This document shows positions 43,207-51,674 of a stretch of 64,000 bases of DNA, piece by piece. The notes beneath the pieces were generated by a model. That model was not told the origin of the DNA. It was given only the letters and a program-made list of their open reading frames with translations, and ran no database searches. Position 1 is the first letter of the stretch. Every line of letters starts with the position of its first letter. The translations under genes and the position numbers were made by a program. The stretch lies in assembly GCA_963772335.1 (NCBI GenBank), contig CAVYXF010000003.1, positions 868,001 through 932,000 of the forward strand. Direction: 5' to 3'. This stretch comes from CAVYXF01 sp963772335. GTDB lineage: Bacteria > Pseudomonadota > Alphaproteobacteria > Rhizobiales > Rhodomicrobiaceae.

Positions 43207-44460
43207 ATGCAGATCGCGAAATCGGACTTCTTGCAGGTGATGATCGAGCGGGGCTTCTTCCATCAATGCTCCGATCTGGAGGGGCTCGATGAGAAGCTGT
43301 GCACGGAGATTGTCTCGGCCTATCTCGGCTTCGACCTGACGGCGAAGTCCTTTCACGTCGGCAATCTCGTGCAGATCATGCGGCTTTATTGGCTGCAGCA
43401 AACTGGCCACCGGCCTATTGCGCTGCTCGGCGGCGGCACCACCCGGGTCGGCGATCCGTCCGGCAAGGATGAAACCCGCCAGCTGCTCAGCCAGCAGCAG
43501 ATCGCCCAGAACCTAGAAAGCATGAAGCGGACATTCACGCGCTTCCTGCGTTTTGGCGACGGCCCGCGCGATGCCGTCCTTGTCAATAATGACGACTGGC
43601 TACGTGACCTCAACTACATCGACATGCTGCGCGATGTCGGCCGGCATTTCTCGGTCAACCGCATGCTTACCATGGACACGGTGCGCCTGAGGCTCGAGCG
43701 CGAGCAGGAGCTGTCCTTCCTCGAATTCAACTACATGGTTCTGCAGGCTTATGACTTCGTGCAGCTCAATCGCAAATATGGCTGCATTCTGCAGATGGGC
43801 GGCTCCGACCAGTGGGGCAACATCATCATGGGCGTGGATCTCGGCCGGCGGATGGGAACCCCGCAGCTCTACTGCCTGACCAGCCCGCTGATCACCACCG
43901 CCGATGGCGCCAAGATGGGCAAGACCGTAAAGGGCGCAGTGTGGCTCAATGCCGATTTGCTCAGCCCCTATGATTATTGGCAGTTCTGGCGCAACGCCGC
44001 CGACGCCGATGTCGGACGCTTTCTGAAGCTGTTCACCACCATGCCGCTTCCCGAGATCGAGCGGCTGGAGACGCTGGAAGGCGCCGAGCTGAACGAGGCG
44101 AAGAAGATCCTCGCCACCGAAGCAACCACCCTGCTCCATGGCCGGGAGGCTGCGGAAGCGGCGCAAGAGACGGCGCGCGTGACCTTCGAGGAGGGTCGCA
44201 CGGCCGCGACACTCCCCTCGGTTAGCCTGCTGCGGTCGCGCTTTGAGGAGGGAATCGGTGTACTCGACGCCTTTGTTGAGGCCGGCCTTGTCGCCTCGAC
44301 CAGCGAGGCACGACGGCAAATCAAGGGTGGGGGTCTGCGCGTCAATGACGAGCGTATCGAGGACGTGACAGCAACGCTCACGCCGGCGGATTTCAATGCC
44401 GACGGCGCGGTGAAGCTATCGCTCGGCAAGAAGAAGCACGTGCTGATCCGGGCCGGCTAA
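43207..44460 (+). CDS. tyrS: tyrosyl-tRNA synthetase
   Basis: A 417-residue class I aminoacyl-tRNA synthetase charging tRNA-Tyr. The HIGH-type motif appears as SFHVGNLVQIM, the KMSKS-type loop as DGAKMGKTVKGAVWLN, and tyrosine-binding residues in LEFNYMVLQAYDFVQLNRKYG and GGSDQWGNIIMGVDLGRR. The C-terminal S4 RNA-binding domain is present (EAGLVASTSEARRQIKGGGLRVNDERI). Length fits the alphaproteobacterial enzyme. No competing start with a better ribosome site was seen upstream. Confidence 0.96.
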   Translation: MQIAKSDFLQVMIERGFFHQCSDLEGLDEKLCTEIVSAYLGFDLTAKSFHVGNLVQIMRLYWLQQTGHRPIALLGGGTTRVGDPSGKDETRQLLSQQQIAQNLESMKRTFTRFLRFGDGPRDAVLVNNDDWLRDLNYIDMLRDVGRHFSVNRMLTMDTVRLRLEREQELSFLEFNYMVLQAYDFVQLNRKYGCILQMGGSDQWGNIIMGVDLGRRMGTPQLYCLTSPLITTADGAKMGKTVKGAVWLNADLLSPYDYWQFWRNAADADVGRFLKLFTTMPLPEIERLETLEGAELNEAKKILATEATTLLHGREAAEAAQETARVTFEEGRTAATLPSVSLLRSRFEEGIGVLDAFVEAGLVASTSEARRQIKGGGLRVNDERIEDVTATLTPADFNADGAVKLSLGKKKHVLIRAG

Positions 44461-44491
44461 CGCGGCGCCTTTCCGCCGCGGCCCGACCGGC

Positions 44492-44923
44492 TTACAGCTT
44501 GATGTCGCCGCTCATCGATTTCATCGAGGCGGAGAACACTTCCTGGTTGCCGACGTAAAGCTTCAACTCGATGTCGAGCGAATCGCCCGGGCCGATATTA
44601 ATCGCGCTGCGAGAGAGGGTTGCCGCAACCCCTGGCTTCAGCGTGATGGCACCGCCCTGGCGGGAATTGGACACCCCGCCACCGGTATGACGCTTCACCT
44701 CAAGGCTGTAGCGCCCCTGCACTGCATGCAGCGCCAGGGCACGCCCGGAAATCGCCAGCATTTGGCCCTGGCCGGCGGCGCCCGCGGGCTCGATGCTGAT
44801 CCAGCCGAGAATACCGCCAGCGGTTTGCGTGGCCGGGTCAGCATGCGCGGGATGAACGGATGTCATGGTGGAAAAGCCGGTCAGGAGAAGGAGAACCGTC
44901 AGAACACGATAGGAAAATGTCAT
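44492..44923 (-). CDS. csgH: curli assembly chaperone CsgH
   Basis: A 143-residue periplasmic protein with a signal peptide (VLTVLLLLTGFSTMTSVHPAHA). The mature part is a small immunoglobulin-like beta-sandwich: ISIEPAGAAGQGQMLAISGRA, GRYSLEVKRHTGGGVSNSRQGG and LYVGNQEVFSASMKSMSG, matching CsgH, the alphaproteobacterial counterpart of CsgC that suppresses premature curlin amyloid formation. It is the most distal gene of a minus-strand curli locus and converges with tyrS. Confidence 0.82.
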   Translation of the reverse strand: MTFSYRVLTVLLLLTGFSTMTSVHPAHADPATQTAGGILGWISIEPAGAAGQGQMLAISGRALALHAVQGRYSLEVKRHTGGGVSNSRQGGAITLKPGVAATLSRSAINIGPGDSLDIELKLYVGNQEVFSASMKSMSGDIKL

Positions 44924-44988
44924 GGCACAAACTCACTGCTGCGGCGAAGCTTGGCGCCTCCTAGCGCCAGGGCGCCTATGGTCCCCCG

Positions 44989-45486
44989 CTAATGCGAGGA
45001 CGAGAACGGGAAGGGAGACCAATCCCAGCCTTCCCTGGTCGACCGCAAAATAACGATCGGCGGCACATCGCGAATGGCGGGAATGCCGTTTTCCCGCAGA
45101 ATTTTTTCAGTCGCAGCACTCGGCGGCTGCACCAATGCCTCGGCCAAATTCCGCTCCGCGACACAAGCCCGCCGGCTCGCCCAGCTATGCATCGCGACCG
45201 CATCACAGCGGTTCTGCGGCTCACCATTGAAACGAAGCCGTGAAACGCGGCGCGGCCGCAACTGCGGCGAGAGCTGGCGCATGGCGCCTTCGTCACCCTG
45301 ATAAAGTCTCGGCCGTGCCCTCCGGGCTGTGCTGTGACGGGACGAAGCCGAGCAACTTCTAGCGCCGCGATCTCCCCTTGCACAGCCATATCTTTCCCCG
45401 GCAGACGCAACGTGTAGCGAAGCCGCGCATGCGGCGACTAGGATAGCGCAAAAAAAAACTGCTGCCGCCCTGCTAGCCAAGCCCAT
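44989..45486 (-). CDS. unknown exported protein in curli locus
   Basis: About 165 residues starting with MGLASRAAAVFFCAILVAAC, a signal peptide with a lipoprotein-like cysteine. The C-terminal half (VAERNLAEALVQPPSAATEKILRENG, then IPAIRDVPPIVILR) looks like genuine protein; the middle (RGDRGARSCSASSRHSTARRARPR) looks poor, and an overlapping frame (MAVQGEIAALEVARLRPVT, 45.25-45.38 kb) looks better there, so a pair of compensating indels may be present. I do not recognise a family. Position between the curlin gene and csgH suggests a role in curli biogenesis, possibly where csgE would be expected, but nothing in the sequence proves that. Confidence 0.5.
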   Translation of the reverse strand: MGLASRAAAVFFCAILVAACAASLHVASAGERYGCARGDRGARSCSASSRHSTARRARPRLYQGDEGAMRQLSPQLRPRRVSRLRFNGEPQNRCDAVAMHSWASRRACVAERNLAEALVQPPSAATEKILRENGIPAIRDVPPIVILRSTREGWDWSPFPFSSSH

Positions 45487-45544
45487 TGGATGTCTCCAAC
45501 TCCATACATTCGCACGAGGTGGGGCGTGACTTTGCCAGCAAGCA

Positions 45545-46009
45545 TCAGTTGGACTGCGTGACAGAAATGGGTGTGCTTCCCGGCGCCCCAGCGCCAAACT
45601 GCTCGATCCTTACCCCAAGACCGTTGCCAGACTGTTGCAACTGGGCGTTGCTGCCAACATTCCTTTGCACGATAGCCGCCTCATTGTCGGAGCCATTCTG
45701 TGATATATCGGCGGAGTTGCTGCTGCCCTCCTGCGTGATGCTCGCCTCGTTGTCATCGCCCGTCTGCGAGATGAGCGCGCGGTTCTGCAAATCAGCCGCA
45801 CCGGATGCGACGGCGCGCTGATCGATGGAGGCTTGATTGCGATCGCCTTGCTGGATGACGCCGGCAATGCTACCCGGCATGATGTCGATCTGGGTCATAT
45901 CCACTATGTCCTGCGCGGATGCCTGCGGCGCTGCCGACATGAGCAGAAGCCAGCCGACCAGCACCGCCAGCCCCTGAGTCAGTGAAAATTTACACATCTG
46001 CATCTCCAT
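45545..46009 (-). CDS. curlin (CsgA/CsgB-like amyloid subunit)
   Basis: About 154 residues with a signal peptide (LTQGLAVLVGWLLLMSAAPQASA). The mature protein has four to five imperfect curlin repeats of about 20 residues with the pattern Q-x-G-x-x-N-x-A-x-I-x-Q: IQQGDRNQASIDQ, ISQTGDDNEASITQ, SNSADISQNGSDNEAAIVQ, NAQLQQSGNGLGVRIEQ. These beta-arches form the extracellular functional amyloid. Only one curlin gene is visible here, so it may serve as both major and nucleating subunit. ATG at 46009 is chosen; the upstream in-frame GTG and later ATGs cannot be excluded. Confidence 0.85.
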   Translation of the reverse strand: MEMQMCKFSLTQGLAVLVGWLLLMSAAPQASAQDIVDMTQIDIMPGSIAGVIQQGDRNQASIDQRAVASGAADLQNRALISQTGDDNEASITQEGSSNSADISQNGSDNEAAIVQRNVGSNAQLQQSGNGLGVRIEQFGAGAPGSTPISVTQSN

Positions 46010-46062
46010 TGGTGAGCCCTGTTTCGGCTGACCGTTTCGCATCGCGCTCACAGGGCAGGCAG

Positions 46063-47331
46063 CTAATTCGACAGATCATCCGGCTTGTCTGTGGTGCCGG
46101 AGAGCATCGTCACGAACGCGCCCGCCTTGGAATTAGCCGCGGTGGGCTTGGCTGCCGCTGTGTTCTTCCCGGCATTCGCAGGAGGGGCCTGCCCGGCCGC
46201 GGTAGGCGTCCGCGCCTTGTTCTGGGCAGCCGCAGCCGGAGGCGTTGGCTGCGCTTTGCTGTGGACAGCGGCAACGGGAGCTGTTGGCTGCGTTTTGCTT
46301 TGGGCCGCGGCAACGGGAGCCGTTGGCTGTGCTTTGCTTTGGGCAGAGGCAGTGGCTGGATTTGCCGGCTTCTCGTTGTTAGCCTCAGCTGCGGGCTGGG
46401 GCGCCGCCTCAGCCATGTTCATCTTTTCCGCCGCGTTGTGCATTTGCGCCTGCTGACCAAAGGTGTACTGCTCGTAGTGGTAATCCGCGATGGCTTTGGT
46501 CTGATAGGCCCTGTCGGCAAATGACCACAAGCCTTGCTCGGACCCCTCGACCACCAGCGCATAGACTGCCTTTTCGATAGCCTGCTGCACACCGAGCTGC
46601 TCCGGCTCATTCTTCGTGATGCCGGCCTCGCCTTCCAGGATTTTGTCCACGGCGATGAATTTGAAGACACCGCCCTGAAGCCCGATCGAGGCGATGGTCT
46701 TATGGGTGACTACGGATGCGAGCACCTGGCCATTCTTGGTGCTGACGGCGCGCAAATAGACGGTGATCGTGTCGAGCCGGTATTTGACGTCGGCGCCGAT
46801 GCCGAGCAGCCGCGCACCGATGCCGCCGGTCTGCAGATTGCTGTCATAGCCGATGATGCCGCCTTCCAGGAGCAGGCCAGCGAACAGCAGCGGCGGCAGG
46901 GCTTGGGGATTGATATTCTCCTCACCCAGATAGGTCTTGCGCATTTCGGTAATGATGCGCCGCTCTTTGAGCAGATTGTCGAGCTTCTCGCGTTCGACTA
47001 CAGTAAACCAGCTGCCACCGCCGGTGTCCTGGAGGGCCTTGATGATCACCGAGGTCGCGCCCTGCGTGACCGCCCTGGACAGGCTCTGGACATTATCCAT
47101 CGGCTTAAACTGTCCGGTCTGGTCCGCATAATTGTAAACCGCCACCACCACTTTCCGATTCGGCGGCGGCAGGGTGCGAAGACTCTCGTTTAGTTCCGTA
47201 ATCGGATTGACCACCGGCGGCATCATGCCTTCGGACAGCTGTTGCTTGGCGATCGAGCTGCAGCCAGCCAGAGCGATCACGCTCAGAGCCGCCGCTACCC
47301 GGCGCCCGCAAAATGAATAGTTCCCCAACAT
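46063..47331 (-). CDS. csgG: curli secretion channel lipoprotein CsgG, C-terminally extended
   Basis: A 422-residue outer-membrane lipoprotein. Lipobox ALAGCSS at residues 20-26. The CsgG core occupies about 27-295: VVVAVYNYADQTGQFKP, TVVEREKLDNLLKERRII, LLFAGLLLEGGIIGYDSN, GARLLGIGADVKYRLDTITVYLRAVSTKNGQVL. It forms the nonameric pore exporting curlin. Unusually, about 130 further residues form a Pro/Ala/Gln-rich tail with four imperfect repeats of AQSKAQPTAPVAA. The tail should lie on the periplasmic side and might be an entropic or peptidoglycan-reaching segment; this is inference. Confidence 0.92.
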   Translation of the reverse strand: MLGNYSFCGRRVAAALSVIALAGCSSIAKQQLSEGMMPPVVNPITELNESLRTLPPPNRKVVVAVYNYADQTGQFKPMDNVQSLSRAVTQGATSVIIKALQDTGGGSWFTVVEREKLDNLLKERRIITEMRKTYLGEENINPQALPPLLFAGLLLEGGIIGYDSNLQTGGIGARLLGIGADVKYRLDTITVYLRAVSTKNGQVLASVVTHKTIASIGLQGGVFKFIAVDKILEGEAGITKNEPEQLGVQQAIEKAVYALVVEGSEQGLWSFADRAYQTKAIADYHYEQYTFGQQAQMHNAAEKMNMAEAAPQPAAEANNEKPANPATASAQSKAQPTAPVAAAQSKTQPTAPVAAVHSKAQPTPPAAAAQNKARTPTAAGQAPPANAGKNTAAAKPTAANSKAGAFVTMLSGTTDKPDDLSN

Positions 47332-47396
47332 GAAAGATCCTGCGCCTGCGCCCGAGGACAGCCGGGACGTTGAGAAAAAACTTAACGCTTCGACAG

Positions 47397-47810
47397 CTAA
47401 TTGGCTACTAATGTCGGTATAACAATATTGGTTACTTCGCCTGTATTCAGATCTGTAATGGTCAACTCTATTGACGTCCCCGTATTATTGAAAACGATCG
47501 TTTGATCGTCGAAGGTAATCGTACCGCTTGGCTGCGCGTTATCGCCAAAGATGGCCTCGGCCACCTGAGAAGCCAGCCCGGAGTAGAGACGCGATTCCAG
47601 CATGCTTATGAAGCGCTCGGAGTCGCTCTGCTTCGAATTCGTGCTTTCCGGCTTGAATTGGTTTTGCGATGCGGCAAGGCCTTGAAGATGGTTGGAGTTA
47701 AAAGGATCGCCGCCAAAAGAGGGATTGATCGGTTTGTAAATGATGTCTGCCCGTGTCGAGGCAGCGCAGACGAGAAGCAGCAGAGTCAAAGTCATAGTTT
47801 TGGAGAACAA
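47397..47810 (-). CDS. csgF: curli assembly factor CsgF
   Basis: About 137 residues with signal peptide (FSKTMTLTLLLLVCAASTRA) and the CsgF pattern DIIYKPINPSFGGDPFNSN, LQGLAASQNQFKP, ending in a beta-rich domain (ITFDDQTIVFNNTGTSIELTITD). CsgF plugs the CsgG pore outside and guides curlin nucleation. The start is set by AGGAG seven bases before a TTG at 47810; an ATG at 47795 would leave a signal peptide without positive charges. First gene of the csgF-csgG-curlin-unknown-csgH unit. Confidence 0.88.
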   Translation of the reverse strand: MFSKTMTLTLLLLVCAASTRADIIYKPINPSFGGDPFNSNHLQGLAASQNQFKPESTNSKQSDSERFISMLESRLYSGLASQVAEAIFGDNAQPSGTITFDDQTIVFNNTGTSIELTITDLNTGEVTNIVIPTLVAN

Positions 47811-47825
47811 TTTAAATCTCCTCAA

Positions 47826-48172
47826 TATAGCAAGGCTTTACCTACGCCTGTACGAGCCTTGTGGTTTGTTAATCGGCGGCGACCCCGAGCGCGTTAAAAA
47901 TTGCTATCTGCCCGGCGGGCCATTTGCTGCAAATCTTCCGCATTCCCATCGCTACCAGGAAGGGTATTTAACGTCAATTGCAACCTCTGTGGGCGAGAAG
48001 GAAATAGTCACAGCACTGTAGACATCGTGCATCACTACGGCGCGCAACTGTGTGAATGGACACTGCCGGATTCCAGCACTGCTGGGCGAAAGGAGTGGAA
48101 CTGCCGCTCAGATTCATACTTACTCGTGGGGAGAGCGCAGGCAGCACAGAGAGCCAGCTCGAAGGGGGTGTG
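47826..48172. other. divergent intergenic region curli/rhomboid
   Basis: About 345 bases containing the promoters of the curli locus and the rhomboid gene. Open frames here are shadows or lack starts. No CsgD-type regulator gene is nearby. Confidence 0.5.
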
Positions 48173-48823
48173 ATGGTTTTTCCGATTGGCGACGACGATA
48201 CTCAGCGGCGCATTGTTCCGGTCATCACCTATGGCCTCATCGCCATCAACGTCCTGGTCTTTCTGCTGGAGCTGAGCCGTGGGACCCCATTCATACGCGA
48301 ATGGGCGTTCATTCCGCGTCAGTTCGCGGCCAATCCAGCGGGTGAGGCGAGCACCATATTCACCGCAATGTTTATGCATGGCGGCTGGCTGCATCTGCTC
48401 GGCAACATGCTGTACCTATGGATCTTCGGCGATAACGTTGAAGACAATTTCGGCTCGCTGAAATTCCTGCTGTTCTATCTGCTGAGCGGCATAGCCGCGA
48501 CTTTCGCGCAGTTCCTGGTTATGCCGAACTCGGCAATTCCGAACCTGGGCGCCTCAGGCGCGATTGCAGGCGTGCTGGGCGCCTACCTTCTCCTCTATCC
48601 CCGTGGCCGCGTGACGGTGCTGACCCAGTTCGGCCCGACCTACCTGCCCGCCATTTTTGTCATCGGACTATGGATCGTGTTTCAGCTGTTTAGCGGCGTC
48701 GGCTCCATCGTGACGACGACGCAAACGGCCGAGACGGGCGGCGTCGCCTATCTGGCGCATGTGGGCGGTTTCTTTGCCGGACTGGTGCTTGCGGTTTTTT
48801 TCCGAGCAGGACAACGCGTTTAA
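48173..48823 (+). CDS. rhomboid family intramembrane serine protease
   Basis: A 216-residue protein with six helices. Features: helix 1 PVITYGLIAINVLVFLLEL, the L1 loop and helix 2 HGGWLHLLGNMLYLWIFGDN (W-R-like region and H-x3-N), catalytic serine in the GASGAIAG motif, catalytic histidine in AHVGGFFAGL. ATG at 48173 is preferred over 48056 because the extra 39 residues have no rhomboid character; GAAGGGG lies just upstream. Rhomboids cut membrane-anchored proteins; the substrate is unknown. Confidence 0.93.
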   Translation: MVFPIGDDDTQRRIVPVITYGLIAINVLVFLLELSRGTPFIREWAFIPRQFAANPAGEASTIFTAMFMHGGWLHLLGNMLYLWIFGDNVEDNFGSLKFLLFYLLSGIAATFAQFLVMPNSAIPNLGASGAIAGVLGAYLLLYPRGRVTVLTQFGPTYLPAIFVIGLWIVFQLFSGVGSIVTTTQTAETGGVAYLAHVGGFFAGLVLAVFFRAGQRV

Positions 48824-48865
48824 CCTCGACGCTCGCTCGCCCGATCCTCGCGAAGCGGAGCGCCC

Positions 48866-49870
48866 CTATTCCGCCGCGATTGCCGGCGCTGCCATCGCGC
48901 GCGGTTGCAACAGCGCAAGCGCGTCGGTCAGCACTTCCACCCCGGCGCCGGGCCGGGTGGCCGCCTCGGTCAAATGCCGCCGGAAGGCACGCGCTCCCGG
49001 CACGCCCTGCACCAGTCCAACCATATGGCGGGTGATGGCGGAGAGCCGCTCGGCTCTTGCCAGCTCTGCTTCGATATAGGGGATCATCCGCGTAATGACC
49101 TCGGCGACATCAAACCGATTTGGGGGATCCCCGAACATCCGGCAATCGACTTCGCCGAGCAGCAACGGGTTCTGATAGGCGGCCCTGCCGAACATCACGC
49201 CGTCAACATGGATGAGATGCTCTTCCGCCTCGTCGAGTGAGCTGAGACCGCCGTTCAGTACGACTGTCAGCTCCGGCCGGGCAGCCTTCAGCCGGTAGAC
49301 GCGCCCATAGTCGAGCGGCGGCACCTCCCGGTTCTGGCGCGGGCTAAGGCCGTTGAGCCAGGCCTTGCGGGCATGCACGATAAAGGTCGTACAGCCGGCG
49401 GCGGCAACTGTTTCGATGAAACGGCTGAAATCGGCCTCGCTGTCCTGGTCGTCGATGCCGATCCGGCATTTCACCGTGACCGGCACCGCCACCGCTTTGC
49501 GCATTGCCTCAACACAATCCGCAACCAGCTCAGGCTCGGCCATCAGACAGGCACCGAACCGCCCGGCCTGCACCCGATCCGAGGGGCAGCCCACATTCAG
49601 GTTGATTTCGTCATATCCGAATGCCGCCCCGACCCTTGCCGCCTCAGCCAACTCGTGCGGATCGCTGCCGCCGATTTGCAATCCGACGGGTTGCTCGACG
49701 GGATGGAAGCCGAGAAGCTTGTCGCGCTTGCCGTGTATGATCGCGGCCGATGTGATCATCTCGGTATACAGCAGCGCGCGCCGCGTCAGCTGGCGATGAA
49801 AGTACCGGCAGTGCCGGTCCGTCCAATCCATCATCGGCGCCACGCAAAATCTATGTCTTTGAAATTGCAT
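48866..49870 (-). CDS. dusA: tRNA-dihydrouridine(20/20a) synthase DusA
   Basis: A 334-residue FMN enzyme that reduces uridines 20/20a in the tRNA D-loop. MQFQRHRFCVAPMMDWTDRHCRYFHRQ is the DusA opening (the APMMDWTD segment binds FMN), the catalytic cysteine lies in NLNVGCPSDRVQAG, and VTVKCRIGIDDQDS and VNGLSP-like NGLSPRQNREVPPLDY mark subfamily A. The 5' end of dusA is a recognised attachment site for integrative elements, and an integrase gene lies 137 bases upstream in the opposite orientation. Confidence 0.96.
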   Translation of the reverse strand: MQFQRHRFCVAPMMDWTDRHCRYFHRQLTRRALLYTEMITSAAIIHGKRDKLLGFHPVEQPVGLQIGGSDPHELAEAARVGAAFGYDEINLNVGCPSDRVQAGRFGACLMAEPELVADCVEAMRKAVAVPVTVKCRIGIDDQDSEADFSRFIETVAAAGCTTFIVHARKAWLNGLSPRQNREVPPLDYGRVYRLKAARPELTVVLNGGLSSLDEAEEHLIHVDGVMFGRAAYQNPLLLGEVDCRMFGDPPNRFDVAEVITRMIPYIEAELARAERLSAITRHMVGLVQGVPGARAFRRHLTEAATRPGAGVEVLTDALALLQPRAMAAPAIAAE

Positions 49871-49907
49871 CTATTTTCAAGTAGACTCAGGAGGTTGAAA
49901 CGTGAAC

Positions 49908-49981
49908 GTGCACACTTTTGTGCACAAATTTACCCGGCATTACGCAGCTTTTCCCAGCTTCTGTGTGCACGTTTTGTGCAC
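49908..49981. promoter_or_regulatory. four GTGCAC palindromes upstream of integrase
   Basis: GTGCAC occurs at 49908, 49920, 49965 and 49976, as two pairs with centre spacings of 12 and 11 bases, i.e. about one helical turn. They lie between the divergent dusA and integrase genes. This could be an arm-type integrase or excisionase binding region or an operator of the integrase promoter. Confidence 0.5.
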
Positions 49982-50007
49982 GTTCTGGGGCCTTGTGAGA
50001 TCGTATC

Positions 50008-50640
50008 ATGGCGTCCTTCAACAAGCTGCCTTCCGGCCAATGGCGCGCGCAGGTGCGGAGGCGTGGACAGCAGCTCTCACGATCCTTTCGCCTCAAGTCA
50101 CAAGCGGAAGCTTGGGCGCGGGAGGCCGAGACCGCCATGCTCTCCGGCAAGAGCGAGAAGTCCGTCCACGTCACCAAAAAAACCACATTCGGCGCTTTGG
50201 TCGACTTGCATATCGACGATATGAGGGAAGTTGGCAAGTCGCCGCGGCGAAGCAAGCGCAAATCCTTAGAGAAGCTTAAGCGCGACTTGGGGCGAGTCAC
50301 CCTACGCGATCTTTCGCGGGAACGGCTCATCGCCTTTGGCAAATCGCGCGCGAAGGAGGGGGCGGGGCCTGTCACGATCGGCATGGATCTGGGCTATGTC
50401 CGCACGGTTCTTGTTCACGCAACTGCAATCCACGGGATCGAGACGCCGACCGATCTGGTATTGCTAGCGCGGACCGCGCTCCGCCGCCTTGGGCTGATCG
50501 CCAAAGGCAAAGAGCGGGATCGGCGGCCAACACAGGATGAGCTCGACTGCATTATCGCCTACGCGGACAACAATCCCATCCCGGCCCGGCAGCACCCGAG
50601 CGCGAGCGTTGATAGGACTGGCCGGTGCGGTCGCCGGTGA
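50008..50640 (+). pseudogene. dusA-adjacent tyrosine integrase, truncated
   Basis: The first about 190 residues of a tyrosine-type integrase: N-terminal arm-binding region (SFNKLPSGQWRAQVRRRGQ, SFRLKSQAEAWAREAE), core-binding domain (FGALVDLHIDDMRE, LGRVTLRDLSRERLIAFGKS, GPVTIGMDLGYVRTVLVHA) and the beginning of the catalytic domain (RRPTQDELDCIIAYADNNP). From about 50580 the sequence belongs to a transposase remnant on the other strand, and the R-H-R-Y catalytic residues are missing. Its position next to the dusA 5' end matches the group of integrases that target dusA. Confidence 0.85.
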
Positions 50641-51098
50641 TGCGGTGGCCGATGGCATTGAACCTGCCGAGCTTCTTGATGTCGATATGAATGATCTCGC
50701 CCGGCGTGGCGCGCTCATAGCCCGGCCTTGGCTCGGCGGGCTCGATTGCCGAGAGCCGGCTGAGGCCGCGGCGCCTCAGGATGCGGCTGACGGTCGCCTG
50801 TGATAGGCCGGTCTCGGCGGCGATGGCTGCCTGGGTGCGGCGCTGGCGGCGGAAGGCTTCGACCGCATCACAAATGGCAAACGCCGTCTGGCTCGGCAAT
50901 GACAGGGGGCGTGAGGAGCGGTCTTGCAGACCGGCAACGCCATCAGCGCGAAACCGCCCGACCCATTTCGCCACCGTTTTGGGCCGATGTGTTGAACCGT
51001 CTGGCGGCATCGGCCCTGGTGAGGCCATGATCGACAACGGCCCGCACCATTGCCTCTCGACCGCGCGGCGTGAGGCGGGCATTGTTATGAACGTCCAT
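50600..51098 (-). pseudogene. IS481-type transposase fragment
   Basis: N-terminal half of an IS481-family transposase. MDVHNNARLTPRGREAMVRAVVDHGL begins at 51098; after a frame disruption near 50985 it continues KTVAKWVGRFRADGVAGLQD, SRPLSLPSQTAF, RRQRRTQAAIAAETGLSQAT and EIIHIDIKKLGRFNAIGHRI, the first aspartates of the DDE domain. It stops at about 50610 where integrase sequence begins, so both genes are truncated at the junction and part of the IS has been deleted. Not functional. Confidence 0.82.
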
Positions 51099-51239
51099 TC
51101 GGTTCTCCAGCGAATCAGTGACGTTTGGCGACATCAGCTGACCGCCTCAGGACCGAATGGACAACCTCCTGAAAGTTCACAGCTAGGTCATCGGCGCAGC
51201 TTACTCTGAAGCCTGATTAACTAATGGATTGTGATGCTC

Positions 51240-51670
51240 ATTTCGGTCACGGGGAGCAACGAATTCAGGCGCTGCCGGCCTCGCGCATCGCAGTCTGCGT
51301 CCGCGCAGAAGTACATCGACCATCTCTGCTGGCTGCTCAACGCTCTGCCGATGGGAATGCAGATCGGCCTGACCGAGGAACCGCTTCCGACCCGCGGACT
51401 TTCAGATCATCGTCATGGGAGACAGGACTTTGTTCGTGCGCGCCCGTTCCGCTCAGAGCGCCTCTTCGCGCTCCGGCATCGCCACCATCACCGGCGACAG
51501 CCAGGCGGTTCGCCTCCAAAGCGACTGGTGGCGCGGCTCTGGCTCACCGACCAGAGCGCGGTCGATCGAATCCAGGCGCTAAGGAACGCTGGATGTCCGA
51601 GTTGAGCGGGGCGCCGTGACGAGGCGGCGTTTCCGGTGGGTGAGAGGCCTACCCGGCCAATCGCTCCAGA
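51240..51670. other. no supported gene
   Basis: About 430 bases between the transposase fragment and dinB. Overlapping open frames in several phases have no recognisable domain or start; possibly debris of the integrated element. Confidence 0.45.
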
Positions 51671-51674
51671 ATGG

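Noticed and set aside
42983..43240. Small gene upstream of tyrS
   Set aside because: Overlaps the tyrS start, no ribosome site, no domain.
49871..50007. tRNA gene as attachment site for the integrase
   Set aside because: No cloverleaf-like sequence or T-loop GTTCGA motif here; the dusA 5' end explains the location better.
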